The notes under the pieces are model-generated. The model was not told where the DNA came from, ran no database searches, and saw only the letters and a list, made by a program, of their open reading frames with translations. From a virus: 62,070 nt of DNA. The stretch lies in the IMG/VR virus record IMGVR_UViG_3300017742_000005, positions 1-62,070 of that record. One strand, written 5' to 3'. How positions within the stretch are numbered: position 1 is the first letter of the stretch; each line of letters starts with the position of its first letter. A program made the translations under genes and the position numbers. Shown here in pieces: positions 34,560-43,111 of this stretch.

Positions 34560-35134
34560 TGGCAATAATAGGATCCTTTCAAGAAGACTTAGATATTTAC
34601 CTTGCAGATTATAAAGGTAGAAGTGGAGCATCTAAACAGTCTGATAAAGAATTAAAAAATATAGGGAGTGCGGCAAAAGGTATTTTAGATAATGGAAAAA
34701 TGTATTCTTTTGAATATTTTACTCCAGCTGAAACATTCTATGATACATACCCTTTAGTTTTAGGATTAGGTAAAAGTGATAATGATCACCAACTTGGCGT
34801 TAATCTTCATTATATTCCTTATGATGCTAGACTACCATTTCTTTCAGATGTAATTAAATCATTTAAGAATACTATATCATCTGCAATAAATAAATCTCCA
34901 GGTAATCCTGCTGCTCAACCTAGATTAAGTGAATTTACATATGAAAATTTAAAAAAGTCTTTAGGAAGAAAGTATAATCTTACGTATGCTATTAGGCAAT
35001 ATAGATTAGATAGAATAAGAAAACAGAGGATGTTAGGATATGAGGATTGGTATATAGGTGCCGTTAACAATCAAAATCATTTCTTTGGTGGAAATATAAA
35101 TGAGGCACAAGCATTATATTACAAGAATATATAA
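34559..35134 (+). CDS. conserved virion-assembly protein of unknown role
   Basis: A 191-residue protein. GKMYSFEYFTPAETFYDTYP, then PLVLGLGK and GVNLHYIPYDARLPFL, form a pattern seen in conserved T4-like proteins encoded near gp4 and the portal. T4 has gp53 next to gp4, but the sequence does not show gp53 features. The C-terminal half is basic (RQYRLDRIRKQR). Likely structural or assembly-related; the exact role is unknown. Confidence 0.6.
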   Translation: MAIIGSFQEDLDIYLADYKGRSGASKQSDKELKNIGSAAKGILDNGKMYSFEYFTPAETFYDTYPLVLGLGKSDNDHQLGVNLHYIPYDARLPFLSDVIKSFKNTISSAINKSPGNPAAQPRLSEFTYENLKKSLGRKYNLTYAIRQYRLDRIRKQRMLGYEDWYIGAVNNQNHFFGGNINEAQALYYKNI

Positions 35135-35139
35135 ACAAT
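35125..35139 (+). promoter_or_regulatory. GAATATATA-type box (class B)
   Basis: GAATATATAAACAAT lies 30 bases before the portal ATG and includes the stop codon of the previous gene. Confidence 0.45.
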
Positions 35140-35154
35140 AAAAGATAAAACAAT

Positions 35155-36801
35155 ATGGCAGGTTTTACTGATAGAAGAGGACCCTTAAGTACAGGCAATC
35201 CAGTAAGGAAGATTTTAAAGGATCTTTCTAATTTAGGCATGGCTTACGATGATATGATTATTCGTAATTCACGAGCGGTTGGGTTTACGGAAAATCAAAT
35301 GGGTTATACCTTTAATCCAATGGGCTCTGATGCCGATGATATGTACAGCGCATTTGCTGCACTATCTTTAACGGATACTACAATGAAAAAGAATATCTCT
35401 ATTTTTGATAGGGATTATGAAAGAAAGAGAGACCAGCTTAGAGAATACGCAGTACAGGATGAGATAGAAGATATCTTAGATGTAATTACCGATGAGGCAA
35501 TTGTATTTGATGAATCTAATTTTATGGCATATGCTGATTTTCACGGTCATATTGCAAGTTCTATCGAAGATGAAATAGATGATGTATATAATAACCTTTA
35601 TAATTACTTTGGCTTTAATGATTCGGTACAGCCTTGGAATTATTTTAGAAAATGGTTAGTTGATGGATTCCTTGCATTTGAAATAGTATATAATGATAAA
35701 CAAACAGAGATTATTGGGTTTAAAGAATTGGATCCTATTTCCTTAATGCCTGGTATTGATACTGACACTGGAAAGAAGCAGTGGGTACAATATAAAGGGC
35801 AAGGTGCTAAAGAGAGAAAGTTATGGGATTCTCAAATTATATACCTTTCTTATTCACAAGTTAATTCCCCAATGAGAATATCTTATGTCGAGAGATTAAT
35901 AAGATCATTTAATCTTTTAAGAATTATGGAAACTACTAGAATTATCTGGGCTGTTTCTAATGCTTCATTTAAAACTCAATTTATTATACCAGTTGGTGGT
36001 AAATCTAAAACTAGAGCAAAGCAATCACTTGCACAGTTAATGAATTCATATAGAGAGGTTGTAGATTTTAACCAAGAAAGTGGTGAAATTGTAACTAACG
36101 GAAAACCAATGATGCCGTTTAATAAAGAGTATTGGTTACCTTCAAAAGACGGTGAATCACCAGAGATTAGTACAATCGGTGGAGATGGTCCTGACTTAGG
36201 AGATACTGAATCTCTAAAGTATTTTGCTGATAGACTAAAAATGGCTTCTAAAATTCCTTTCTCAAGATTTGATAAAGAAGGAGGTAATACATATGATATG
36301 GATGCCAGTGGAATGTTAAGAGATGAAATTAAATTTTCTAAATTTGTTGATCGTTTAAGATCAATATTTCAGGAAATATTAGTTAAGCCTATGTATCTTC
36401 AGATGTGCCTTAACCATCCTGAATTAAAAAATGATGTTTCATTTAAATCAGGACTAGGACTTAATTTTGTTAAAGATAATGTCTTTGAGGAAATGAAAGA
36501 AATGGAATTACAGACTAAGCGAGTTGATTTTATCGGTAACCTAAAAACTCAGTTGAGTACTATGACAGCAGAAATGGAGGAAATTCCATACTTCGATTTA
36601 GGATTCTTGGTTAAGAGATATGGTGGCTTTACTCGTGAAGATTTAAAGGCTAATGCTAGAGCTAAAGAAAGAGCTGATTTAGAGAAAGAAGGGTATTCTG
36701 AAAAGGATATAGAAATGATCCTTTTAGGTGCTGATAAAGCAGATTTTAAACCAGAAAAGAAAGAAGGTGCAGCTGATGAGGATCCATTAGCAGACCTCTA
36801 A
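35155..36801 (+). CDS. 20: portal vertex protein (gp20)
   Basis: A 548-residue portal. DEIEDILDVITDEAIVFDE, WRKWLVDGFLAFEIVYN-like sequence, FKELDPISLMPG, and later KIPFSRFDKEGGNTYDMDAS and DEIKFSKFVDRLR follow the conserved blocks of T4 gp20 (524). It forms the dodecameric vertex through which DNA is packaged and ejected. The acidic tail EKKEGAADEDPLADL is common among portals. It precedes the protease/scaffold gene as in T4. Confidence 0.92.
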   Translation: MAGFTDRRGPLSTGNPVRKILKDLSNLGMAYDDMIIRNSRAVGFTENQMGYTFNPMGSDADDMYSAFAALSLTDTTMKKNISIFDRDYERKRDQLREYAVQDEIEDILDVITDEAIVFDESNFMAYADFHGHIASSIEDEIDDVYNNLYNYFGFNDSVQPWNYFRKWLVDGFLAFEIVYNDKQTEIIGFKELDPISLMPGIDTDTGKKQWVQYKGQGAKERKLWDSQIIYLSYSQVNSPMRISYVERLIRSFNLLRIMETTRIIWAVSNASFKTQFIIPVGGKSKTRAKQSLAQLMNSYREVVDFNQESGEIVTNGKPMMPFNKEYWLPSKDGESPEISTIGGDGPDLGDTESLKYFADRLKMASKIPFSRFDKEGGNTYDMDASGMLRDEIKFSKFVDRLRSIFQEILVKPMYLQMCLNHPELKNDVSFKSGLGLNFVKDNVFEEMKEMELQTKRVDFIGNLKTQLSTMTAEMEEIPYFDLGFLVKRYGGFTREDLKANARAKERADLEKEGYSEKDIEMILLGADKADFKPEKKEGAADEDPLADL

Positions 36802-36821
36802 CAAAAACCTTACAGAGATTG

Positions 36822-36836
36822 TAATATATAAATCAA
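36822..36836 (+). promoter_or_regulatory. class B box before protease/scaffold
   Basis: TAATATATAAATCAA lies 29 bases before the ATG; it may drive the major capsid gene as well, since that gene has no box of its own. Confidence 0.4.
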
Positions 36837-36850
36837 ATAACTACTAGAAA

Positions 36851-38653
36851 ATGTCAGGAAAAAAATTATTAATTCTTGAAAGACAAAAATCAAATTTAGA
36901 TATAACAACCGGCGATGACGGATCTGTTGTACTAGAAGGTGTATTTACCGAATTTGATGTTAAGAACAAGAATAACCGAATTTATGAGGAGAAAGAAGTA
37001 ATGCCTCACATTAATGAATTACAAGAAAAGGTTAAGACCAATAAACTTCTAGGTGAATTAGACCATCCTAAAGATTTTGATGTTAGTTTGGCTAATGTCT
37101 CTCACGTTGTTGAATCTTTAGATTATGATAAAGAAAAGAAGCAGGTTATTGGAAAAATAAGATTACTGAATACCTCTAAAGGAAAAGAAGCACAAGCACT
37201 TATTAAGGACGGTATTCCTTTACATATTTCAAGCAGAGCTGCTGGTACAGTAGATGAAAATGGTAAAGTTAAAATTAAAAAGTTTTTTACTTATGACTTG
37301 GTTGCAGATCCTGGCTTTGAAAATGCTGAGTTATCAAGAGTAAATGAATCTTTTGGTTTAAGTAATGATGATGGTATATTAATCTACGAAATGGAAGAAA
37401 CTGAAAATAACGATAATAAAAAAGATCTAACGATGGAAAATAATAATTTTGTAACTGTTGAAGATTTTCAAAAGTATACTGAATATGTATCAGGTGTTCT
37501 TAGTAATGTTAAAGAATCTACTAATTCTAATAATGATGAGGTAATGGAAAAACTTATTAAGTATACCGAGCACATTGCAGAGAAAGTGAATCAGGTTACT
37601 GATTATGCTGAATACTTATCAGAGAATCTTGATAAAAACATTTCATACTCTGACTACTTAGCAGAGAATGTAAATTCAATTAAAGACTATGCGTCTTATT
37701 TAGCTGAAGAACTAGATGGAAGTATTCAATATGCTGAACATGTAGCTGAAATGGCTGACAAAGGAATTCAATATTCTAACTATGTTGCTGAAAACTTAGA
37801 GAAGAGTATTGACTATTCTGAATACGTTGCTGAAAAGGTTGACCAGAATATTGCTTATTCTGAATATCTTGGTGAAAATGTAGATAAGAGCATTAAGTAT
37901 GCTGAGTATATTGCTGAAAATGTAAACACTCCTAATGCTGAATCTATTAATGAAGGTACTGTTAATGAATATGGTATGAAGGAAGGTTCTATGCCAACAA
38001 TGGAAGAAGTTTCTAAATGTATGGATGAAGGAATGACTTATGAACAAGTTTGTGAAAAGTATCCTGATGCTGATAAAGCAAAATTAAAAGAAATGTGTGA
38101 ATCATGTGGTAAAACTCATGAGACTGTAGATTATAAAAATTCTATTGAAGAAAAATTAGAAAAGTTAATTGCAGCTGCTGAGGTTAAGAATGTATCTGAA
38201 ATGCACTTTATGAATTTCTTAGGAGAATCTAAAAAGAATGAATTTAATTCTTTATCTACAGAGAAGCAAGCTATGATTGTAGAATCAATGAATGCTAAAC
38301 CAATTATGTCAACTATACAGGCTGAAAATGTTTGGGAATCTAATTTTATTGAAAAGAAAAGAGGATTAGATGTTGTTACTGATATGCCAGAAAAATTCAA
38401 AGAAAAATGGAATAACCTTTCTGAAGCAAGACAAAGTCAAATTATTTCGGAATCTAGGTTCCACCCTGTAAATAATCAATATGGAATTAATAACTTCTGG
38501 TCAACTAGAGATCTAAGGGATACTCAAATTGTAACAGAATCTATTAACGAAAGTAAAACTGCTGCTGAGGCCGCGAATACAAAAGAGCCATTAGTAAATG
38601 AATCTTTTAAAAACGACTTAGTAAACAAAATGAAATTCAGATTAAATAGATAA
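36851..38653 (+). CDS. prohead protease fused to a scaffold/core domain (gp21-gp22-like)
   Basis: A 600-residue protein. Residues 1-180 are a gp21-type prohead protease: NNRIYEEKEVMPHI, GELDHP with His72, and HISSRA with Ser127/128 as the likely catalytic pair, then DLVADPGF. After a Glu/Asn-rich linker, residues about 238-360 carry eight and a half 14-residue repeats (YAEYLAENVDKSI type), then a CxxC-containing stretch and a basic helical tail. T4 encodes the protease and the scaffold gp22 separately. An in-frame ATG at 37433 (residue 195) could give the scaffold alone. Confidence 0.8.
   Translation: MSGKKLLILERQKSNLDITTGDDGSVVLEGVFTEFDVKNKNNRIYEEKEVMPHINELQEKVKTNKLLGELDHPKDFDVSLANVSHVVESLDYDKEKKQVIGKIRLLNTSKGKEAQALIKDGIPLHISSRAAGTVDENGKVKIKKFFTYDLVADPGFENAELSRVNESFGLSNDDGILIYEMEETENNDNKKDLTMENNNFVTVEDFQKYTEYVSGVLSNVKESTNSNNDEVMEKLIKYTEHIAEKVNQVTDYAEYLSENLDKNISYSDYLAENVNSIKDYASYLAEELDGSIQYAEHVAEMADKGIQYSNYVAENLEKSIDYSEYVAEKVDQNIAYSEYLGENVDKSIKYAEYIAENVNTPNAESINEGTVNEYGMKEGSMPTMEEVSKCMDEGMTYEQVCEKYPDADKAKLKEMCESCGKTHETVDYKNSIEEKLEKLIAAAEVKNVSEMHFMNFLGESKKNEFNSLSTEKQAMIVESMNAKPIMSTIQAENVWESNFIEKKRGLDVVTDMPEKFKEKWNNLSEARQSQIISESRFHPVNNQYGINNFWSTRDLRDTQIVTESINESKTAAEAANTKEPLVNESFKNDLVNKMKFRLNR
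37562..37928 (+). repeat. 14-residue (42-base) tandem repeats in the scaffold domain
   Basis: Eight full copies and one partial of a unit Y-x-x-Y-[LVI]-[AGS]-E-N-x-D-x-x-I-x. Fourteen residues equal two heptads, so a continuous coiled coil or helical rod is expected. The DNA copies have diverged, which argues for maintained protein function and not recent expansion. Confidence 0.85.
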
Positions 38654-38718
38654 TCATTTAATCTAAAAGATATTAATCGAATGGTTAAGAAGAAAAGAAC
38701 CGAGGCGATTAAATAAAC

Positions 38719-38734
38719 GGAATTGAAAGATTCC
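38719..38734 (+). other. small hairpin in the capsid-gene leader
   Basis: GGAAT and ATTCC pair around a six-base loop, 30 bases before the major capsid ATG. No class A or B box is seen in this 110-base leader, so the hairpin may be an mRNA stability or processing element. Confidence 0.35.
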
Positions 38735-38763
38735 ACAAAAATGCGAAAAATAATTTTTTAAAA

Positions 38764-40500
38764 ATGTACGCAAATCAATTAATCAACGAGGCTGAGGTTC
38801 AAAAGACCTGGGGCCCTATCATTGAGGAAAGTACTGGTATTACTGAAAAGTCTAAGTTATCTTGGATGTCTAAGTACTGTCACTACCACAATCTTAATGA
38901 GAGTGTATATAATACTGTACACTTAAATCCAAACATGAATGTTCAAGGTATGGGTGCAACTGCTTTCCCAAGCGATCCTACTACAATGAACAACTTCAAC
39001 GGTAATATGACTGCCGGTTCTGGAGATAGACCATTCTCTTTGTTGCCACTTGCTATGCAGGTTGCTGCTCAGACTGTAGGTTTAGACTTAGTACCAGTTG
39101 TACCAATGCAAGGTCCTATGGGAGTATTAACTTACCTAGACTTCGTATATGGTGGAGGTAGAACTACCGATGCAGGTGGAAAAGTAACTGATTCTGCTCC
39201 ATTACTAATTAAAGCTGATTTAACTTTAGCTTCAGGTGTAGCTGCATTAGCAGTTAACCAATTAGTATATGCTGCTTCAACTGCTGCTAACAATGCTGCT
39301 TACGAATTAACTTACGTAGGTAAATCTAGAATCGATGGTTACTCAATCTTCCGTGTAAGAGGTAATGGTGTTGCTACTGATACTAACTTTGCTCAAGGTG
39401 AAGAAGGTTACGAAGCAATTTATGAAGCTGTTAAAGGTGGTGTAGATTTCTATTCTGATATCGCTACTGCAGCAGTTATCGGTGCATGGGGTGATACTCC
39501 TGAATATGTAAAAGCTTTAGAGGACCATATTACTGGTTTCTCAGGTAATGCATTTGAGGATAACAACCCACTACCTGGTGCTACGAACGTTCCTGGATTC
39601 TTAACTGAGTCTATTGACGGAACTGATCCTTACCAAAGAGGTGTTGGAGAATCAACTCCAGACAATATCATGGGACTAAGCTTATTCAACAAGTCTGTTG
39701 CTGCTAAAACTTACCAAGTTGCTGCTGCCGTGACTAGAGAACAAGTTCAGGATTTGAAACAATTCGGAATCGACGCAGTTGCTCAAGTAGAAGCTGTATT
39801 GGTGAATGAATTAACTCAATCTATCAACAAATATATCTTAGATAGAATCTTCAGAAATGGAGCTGAAAATGCTAAGAATATTAATGCTGTTGACGGTTTA
39901 CAGTTATCAGCTTCTTACGGAACAACTGCAGCACCTGCTGTTGTAATTCCATTAGGACCTGGAAACGATAGCAATACTAACATTAATGCAACTGTTGCAA
40001 GAACGTTAGTTGGTGCAGGTGGTGAAACACAAGGAACTTTACAACGTAGGTTGTATACTAAAGTACTTGCTGCTTCTAACCTAATCGCAACAAGAGGAAG
40101 AAGAGGACCTGCTACTTTCGCAGTAACTTCTGGAGAAATTGCTACGGCACTTCAGGATGTTGCAGGATTCGTACCTTACCCACTATCAAATACAATCAAC
40201 CAAGCTGGTGGATCTTTATATCCAATCGGTGCTTTGGCTGGTGTAACTATTTATGTTGATCCAAACATGGCTTGGACTGACTATAGAGTTGCTGTAGGTA
40301 GAAAAGGTGATGGTAATTCTCCTGGTTTAGTATTCATGCCTTACTTAATGGCTGAATCTGTTGAAACAATCGCAGAAGGAACTATGGCTCCTAAAATCGC
40401 GGTTAAATCTAGATTCGCTTTAGTAGACGCTGGATTCCACCCAGAAACAATGTATTACACATTAGGTTTTAACTTCGAGGCTGGTACTAGTATCATCTAA
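38764..40500 (+). CDS. 23: major capsid protein (gp23)
   Basis: A 578-residue protein with the gp23 opening blocks: EVQKTWGPIIEESTGI, WMSKYCHYHNLNES, and PFSLLPLAMQVAAQ with LVPVVPMQGPMGVLTYLDF. VDPNMAWTDYRVAVGRKGD and ESVETIAEGTMAPKIAVKSR near the C-terminus also fit. It is somewhat longer than T4 gp23 (521). The N-terminal propeptide should be removed by the prohead protease. Codon use shifts to more C-ending codons (TTC, TAC) than neighbours, typical of a highly expressed gene. Confidence 0.95.
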   Translation: MYANQLINEAEVQKTWGPIIEESTGITEKSKLSWMSKYCHYHNLNESVYNTVHLNPNMNVQGMGATAFPSDPTTMNNFNGNMTAGSGDRPFSLLPLAMQVAAQTVGLDLVPVVPMQGPMGVLTYLDFVYGGGRTTDAGGKVTDSAPLLIKADLTLASGVAALAVNQLVYAASTAANNAAYELTYVGKSRIDGYSIFRVRGNGVATDTNFAQGEEGYEAIYEAVKGGVDFYSDIATAAVIGAWGDTPEYVKALEDHITGFSGNAFEDNNPLPGATNVPGFLTESIDGTDPYQRGVGESTPDNIMGLSLFNKSVAAKTYQVAAAVTREQVQDLKQFGIDAVAQVEAVLVNELTQSINKYILDRIFRNGAENAKNINAVDGLQLSASYGTTAAPAVVIPLGPGNDSNTNINATVARTLVGAGGETQGTLQRRLYTKVLAASNLIATRGRRGPATFAVTSGEIATALQDVAGFVPYPLSNTINQAGGSLYPIGALAGVTIYVDPNMAWTDYRVAVGRKGDGNSPGLVFMPYLMAESVETIAEGTMAPKIAVKSRFALVDAGFHPETMYYTLGFNFEAGTSII

Positions 40501-40525
40501 GAATAAAAACTTATAATACAGTTTT

Positions 40526-40557
40526 AAAAGGTTCGCTTAACGGCGGACCTTTTTTTT
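40526..40557 (+). terminator. intrinsic terminator after the major capsid gene
   Basis: AAAAGGTTCGC pairs with GCGGACCTTTT across a short loop, with one wobble pair, and continues into a run of T residues. Confidence 0.85.
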
Positions 40558-40571
40558 GTCTTATATTAGTT

Positions 40572-40586
40572 GAATATATAAAAAAA
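40572..40586 (+). promoter_or_regulatory. GAATATATA-type box (class B)
   Basis: GAATATATAAAAAAA lies 28 bases before the internal-protein candidate, following TTAGTT. Confidence 0.5.
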
Positions 40587-40599
40587 TCAATAACTAGAT

Positions 40600-41775
40600 A
40601 TGAAAAGAGTAAAATCATACAATGAGTTTATAGCTGAATCTAATAATAAAAATGTAGATGAAGGTATTACTGACATTAAAGGTATTGCATCTAATCCTAT
40701 AAAATGGAAAAAGATTAAAAACAATGCTAAGAAGTATCAACAGACTAAAGTTCAAATAGCTTTAAATAATGTTGATCATGCTAAGAAGAAAGAAAAGTCT
40801 TCAGGTAAAATAGATCCTAAGCAAAAGGAGGTTTTAGATGCTGCAAATAAAGCTAAGAACCAAGCGTTAAAAGATAAAGCATCTGCGGTTAGTCAAAGAA
40901 TGAAAGATTTAGCTTCAACTGATGCTCTTAAAAAGGTTGTAACCATTGCAACAACAAAAGCTAACCTAGCCGCAGCAGAAACTGCTCTTAAAGCTGCTGA
41001 TGGCGAAGAATCAAAACAACTTAAGATTAAAATTAAAAAATTAGCAGGTCAGGCTGCTGATGCACAGCAAGCATTAAAGGATTATGAATCAGAAGGTGAT
41101 AAGGAAGTTAAATTACCAGGTGAAGATGAAAAGGCTGCAGCTGCAGAAAAGGCAAAGTTAGATAAAGAAAAAGCTGAGAAGGCTAAAGAAGCTGTTGAAG
41201 GCGAGATTACTAAAGCTAAAGCTGCGTATGATAAAGTAAAAGACGGCGAAGATGAAAAGGCCAAACTACAAGCAGAAATTAAATTTAAACAAGCTCAACA
41301 GAAAAAAGCTAAATTAGATGGTAATGATGAATTGTTCCAAGGTTTAGGAAATGACATTGGGGAGATTATGAAAAAGATAAAGGCTATTGATCCGAATGCT
41401 GAAACTGAAACAGAGACCGAGACCGAGACTGAAACAGAGACCGAGACTGGTAAAGATGATCCAGGTGCAAAATTAGAAGCTGATATTAAAGCCTTTAATG
41501 ATAACATAGAAGCTGAGAGAACTACAATGAATAAAGCTACTAAAGATTTGGAACAGGCTAAAAGAGATCTAAAAACCGGTAGAGGTTCTGAGGAACAAGT
41601 TCAAAAGTTACAAAAGGCAATTGAAGATAGTAAAGAAGATATTGCTGAACTTAAGAAAAAGGAAGCTGATGCTAAAAAGAAATTGGCTGCACTATCTAAA
41701 CCTAAAGGAGAATCATTTCAACCACTCGAAGAAACAGTTTCTGAAAAGTTTAGAAGGTTAATGAATAATGTATAA
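40600..41775 (+). CDS. candidate internal head protein with capsid-targeting sequence
   Basis: A 391-residue Lys/Ala/Glu-rich protein. The N-terminus MKRVKSYNEFIAESN closely matches the capsid-targeting sequence of T4 internal proteins (MKTYQEFIAEA), with a possible prohead-protease cut after the Glu of FIAE. The rest is charged coiled coil with an (Glu-Thr)8 run near residues 268-283 and a C-terminal KFRRLMNNV. Internal proteins travel in the capsid with the DNA and often act in the host. It follows the capsid terminator with its own late-type box. A core or scaffold role is the alternative. Confidence 0.65.
   Translation: MKRVKSYNEFIAESNNKNVDEGITDIKGIASNPIKWKKIKNNAKKYQQTKVQIALNNVDHAKKKEKSSGKIDPKQKEVLDAANKAKNQALKDKASAVSQRMKDLASTDALKKVVTIATTKANLAAAETALKAADGEESKQLKIKIKKLAGQAADAQQALKDYESEGDKEVKLPGEDEKAAAAEKAKLDKEKAEKAKEAVEGEITKAKAAYDKVKDGEDEKAKLQAEIKFKQAQQKKAKLDGNDELFQGLGNDIGEIMKKIKAIDPNAETETETETETETETETGKDDPGAKLEADIKAFNDNIEAERTTMNKATKDLEQAKRDLKTGRGSEEQVQKLQKAIEDSKEDIAELKKKEADAKKKLAALSKPKGESFQPLEETVSEKFRRLMNNV
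41401..41448 (+). repeat. Glu-Thr dipeptide-coding repeat
   Basis: Eight GAR-ACN codon pairs in a row encode (Glu-Thr)8. Synonymous third positions vary, so the repeat is not a simple recent slippage product. Confidence 0.9.
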
Positions 41776-42259
41776 AGTCCGTAAGATAAACTTTGGATGG
41801 TATAAAAGGAGGCATGGAATTCTATTGGAGAATCTGCCTCCTTTGAAGCAACGATTTATGATAGAGAATAATTATCTTAAATGGTTGGATTCAGATACTC
41901 AGGCATTTGAGATTATCTTTAAAGTTGAGGATATGAATGAGCATGAAAAAAATCCTAATCGTATACTTTGGAATCCTTTCAGAGAAACTTTTACAAACAT
42001 TAAAGAATTAGAAAAAGATTCTGATGTTGTGGATTGGAATTGTGGTATATGTAAAGTTGAAATTAAATCTAGAATGGATTCTAGGAAGGTTGAAAACTTT
42101 GTTTGTAATAAGTGTTCAGATGCTCATAACTCCCGGAATAAAAGAGTTGATCAAAGAATAATAGATTCGTCAATCAAATTTACCCAACACTGTAAATCGT
42201 TATTAAAAGGTGAACAAAGAGAGTTTATGACTTATGTACGCAGATCATCAAAGGGATAA
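41768..42259 (+). CDS. zinc-finger-like protein of unknown function
   Basis: A 163-residue basic protein. WNCGICKVEI and NFVCNKCSDAH form two CxxC pairs about 22 residues apart, a likely zinc site in the middle-to-late part. The N-terminal third is Arg/Tyr rich (VRKINFGWYKRRHGIL). No family is recognised. It overlaps the previous gene by eight bases. Its 3' end overlaps the convergent minus-strand gene by 12 bases. Confidence 0.6.
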   Translation: MYKVRKINFGWYKRRHGILLENLPPLKQRFMIENNYLKWLDSDTQAFEIIFKVEDMNEHEKNPNRILWNPFRETFTNIKELEKDSDVVDWNCGICKVEIKSRMDSRKVENFVCNKCSDAHNSRNKRVDQRIIDSSIKFTQHCKSLLKGEQREFMTYVRRSSKG

Positions 42260-43036
42260 CGATTCTTCTATAGTTATTTTTTTAAATACATTTAATTTAC
42301 TCGTAGGGCATGCATTAAAAATTTGTATACCTTTACCTTTGATATGTTCCTTTAGAATATCAAACCCTGGTAAAAAGTGTTTATTATAAATAGTATCAGC
42401 TGTTGCATTAATTGGGTACCCATCATGAAAGTGACTAACAGTTCCACTATTTCCCATATCATAACCTAATAATACTATTTTCTTAGATCCTAAATGTAAT
42501 GCTAAATTAATGGCAGCATATCCACTATTCATTCCGTGAGCTAATGTATTTGGTGAAGTTTCTAATCCATATTTTACACCTCTCTTTAACAAATGAATAT
42601 CTTCCGTAAGTTCTCTTCTAGGGGCAATCGTATATTTTAAACCTTTAAAACTATCAATATCTTTTTTATGCCAATTATAAAATCTACCATCCGTCCAATA
42701 TAAAACATTCGCATTAGGATAGCTTAGTAGTGCTTTGTTTATAACTATTGTTTTTTTATCATTTAACCTATTCCAATTAAACCCTTTTAATGATGGCCCA
42801 CCACCAATAATGTATACGGTTTCACCAGCCCATATTCTTGGTACAGGTTTAAATACCTTTGGTATATTCCAATTAGGATTTACATTTTTTCTATGAGTAG
42901 CTGCTATACGAGTAGATGCATTAGGTTTGGTCTTATGTACTACCACAGGCCCTCTAGTTATATTACTCCTAACATTACTAGATATCTTTGGATCTACTTT
43001 AACTTTAACTATCTTCCTAATTTTTCGAGGACTCAT
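42248..43036 (-). CDS. Rossmann-fold protein (DUF115/GT29-like), the only minus-strand gene
   Basis: With the ATG at 43036 the product has 262 residues; upstream ATGs at 43087 and 43126 are in frame but would overlap the gp44 box or start. Residues about 70-95 carry ETVYIIGGGPSLKGFNW, a glycine-rich nucleotide-binding loop, and MNSGYAAINLALHLGSKKIVLLGYDMG follows. This plan occurs in DUF115 and sialyltransferase-like proteins that use nucleotide-sugars. The N-terminal 60 residues are very basic. Its strand, and location between + strand units, suggest a late acquisition. Glycan role inferred. Confidence 0.6.
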   Translation of the reverse strand: MSPRKIRKIVKVKVDPKISSNVRSNITRGPVVVHKTKPNASTRIAATHRKNVNPNWNIPKVFKPVPRIWAGETVYIIGGGPSLKGFNWNRLNDKKTIVINKALLSYPNANVLYWTDGRFYNWHKKDIDSFKGLKYTIAPRRELTEDIHLLKRGVKYGLETSPNTLAHGMNSGYAAINLALHLGSKKIVLLGYDMGNSGTVSHFHDGYPINATADTIYNKHFLPGFDILKEHIKGKGIQIFNACPTSKLNVFKKITIEESLSL

Positions 43037-43083
43037 TAATAGATTTTTTTTATTTATTTCTATTAAAACAAATGCTATTTTTT

Positions 43084-43098
43084 CCATATAAAAATAAA
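43084..43098 (+). promoter_or_regulatory. YATATAA-type box (class A) before gp44
   Basis: CCATATAAAAATAAA after a TTTTT tract, 28 bases before the ATG. The same interval must also carry the promoter of the divergent minus-strand gene. Confidence 0.5.
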
Positions 43099-43111
43099 TC
43101 AAAACTAAAAT

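Noticed and set aside
37562-37928. A CRISPR array
   Set aside because: The 42-base repeats are diverged, in frame and encode a coiled coil, with no spacers.
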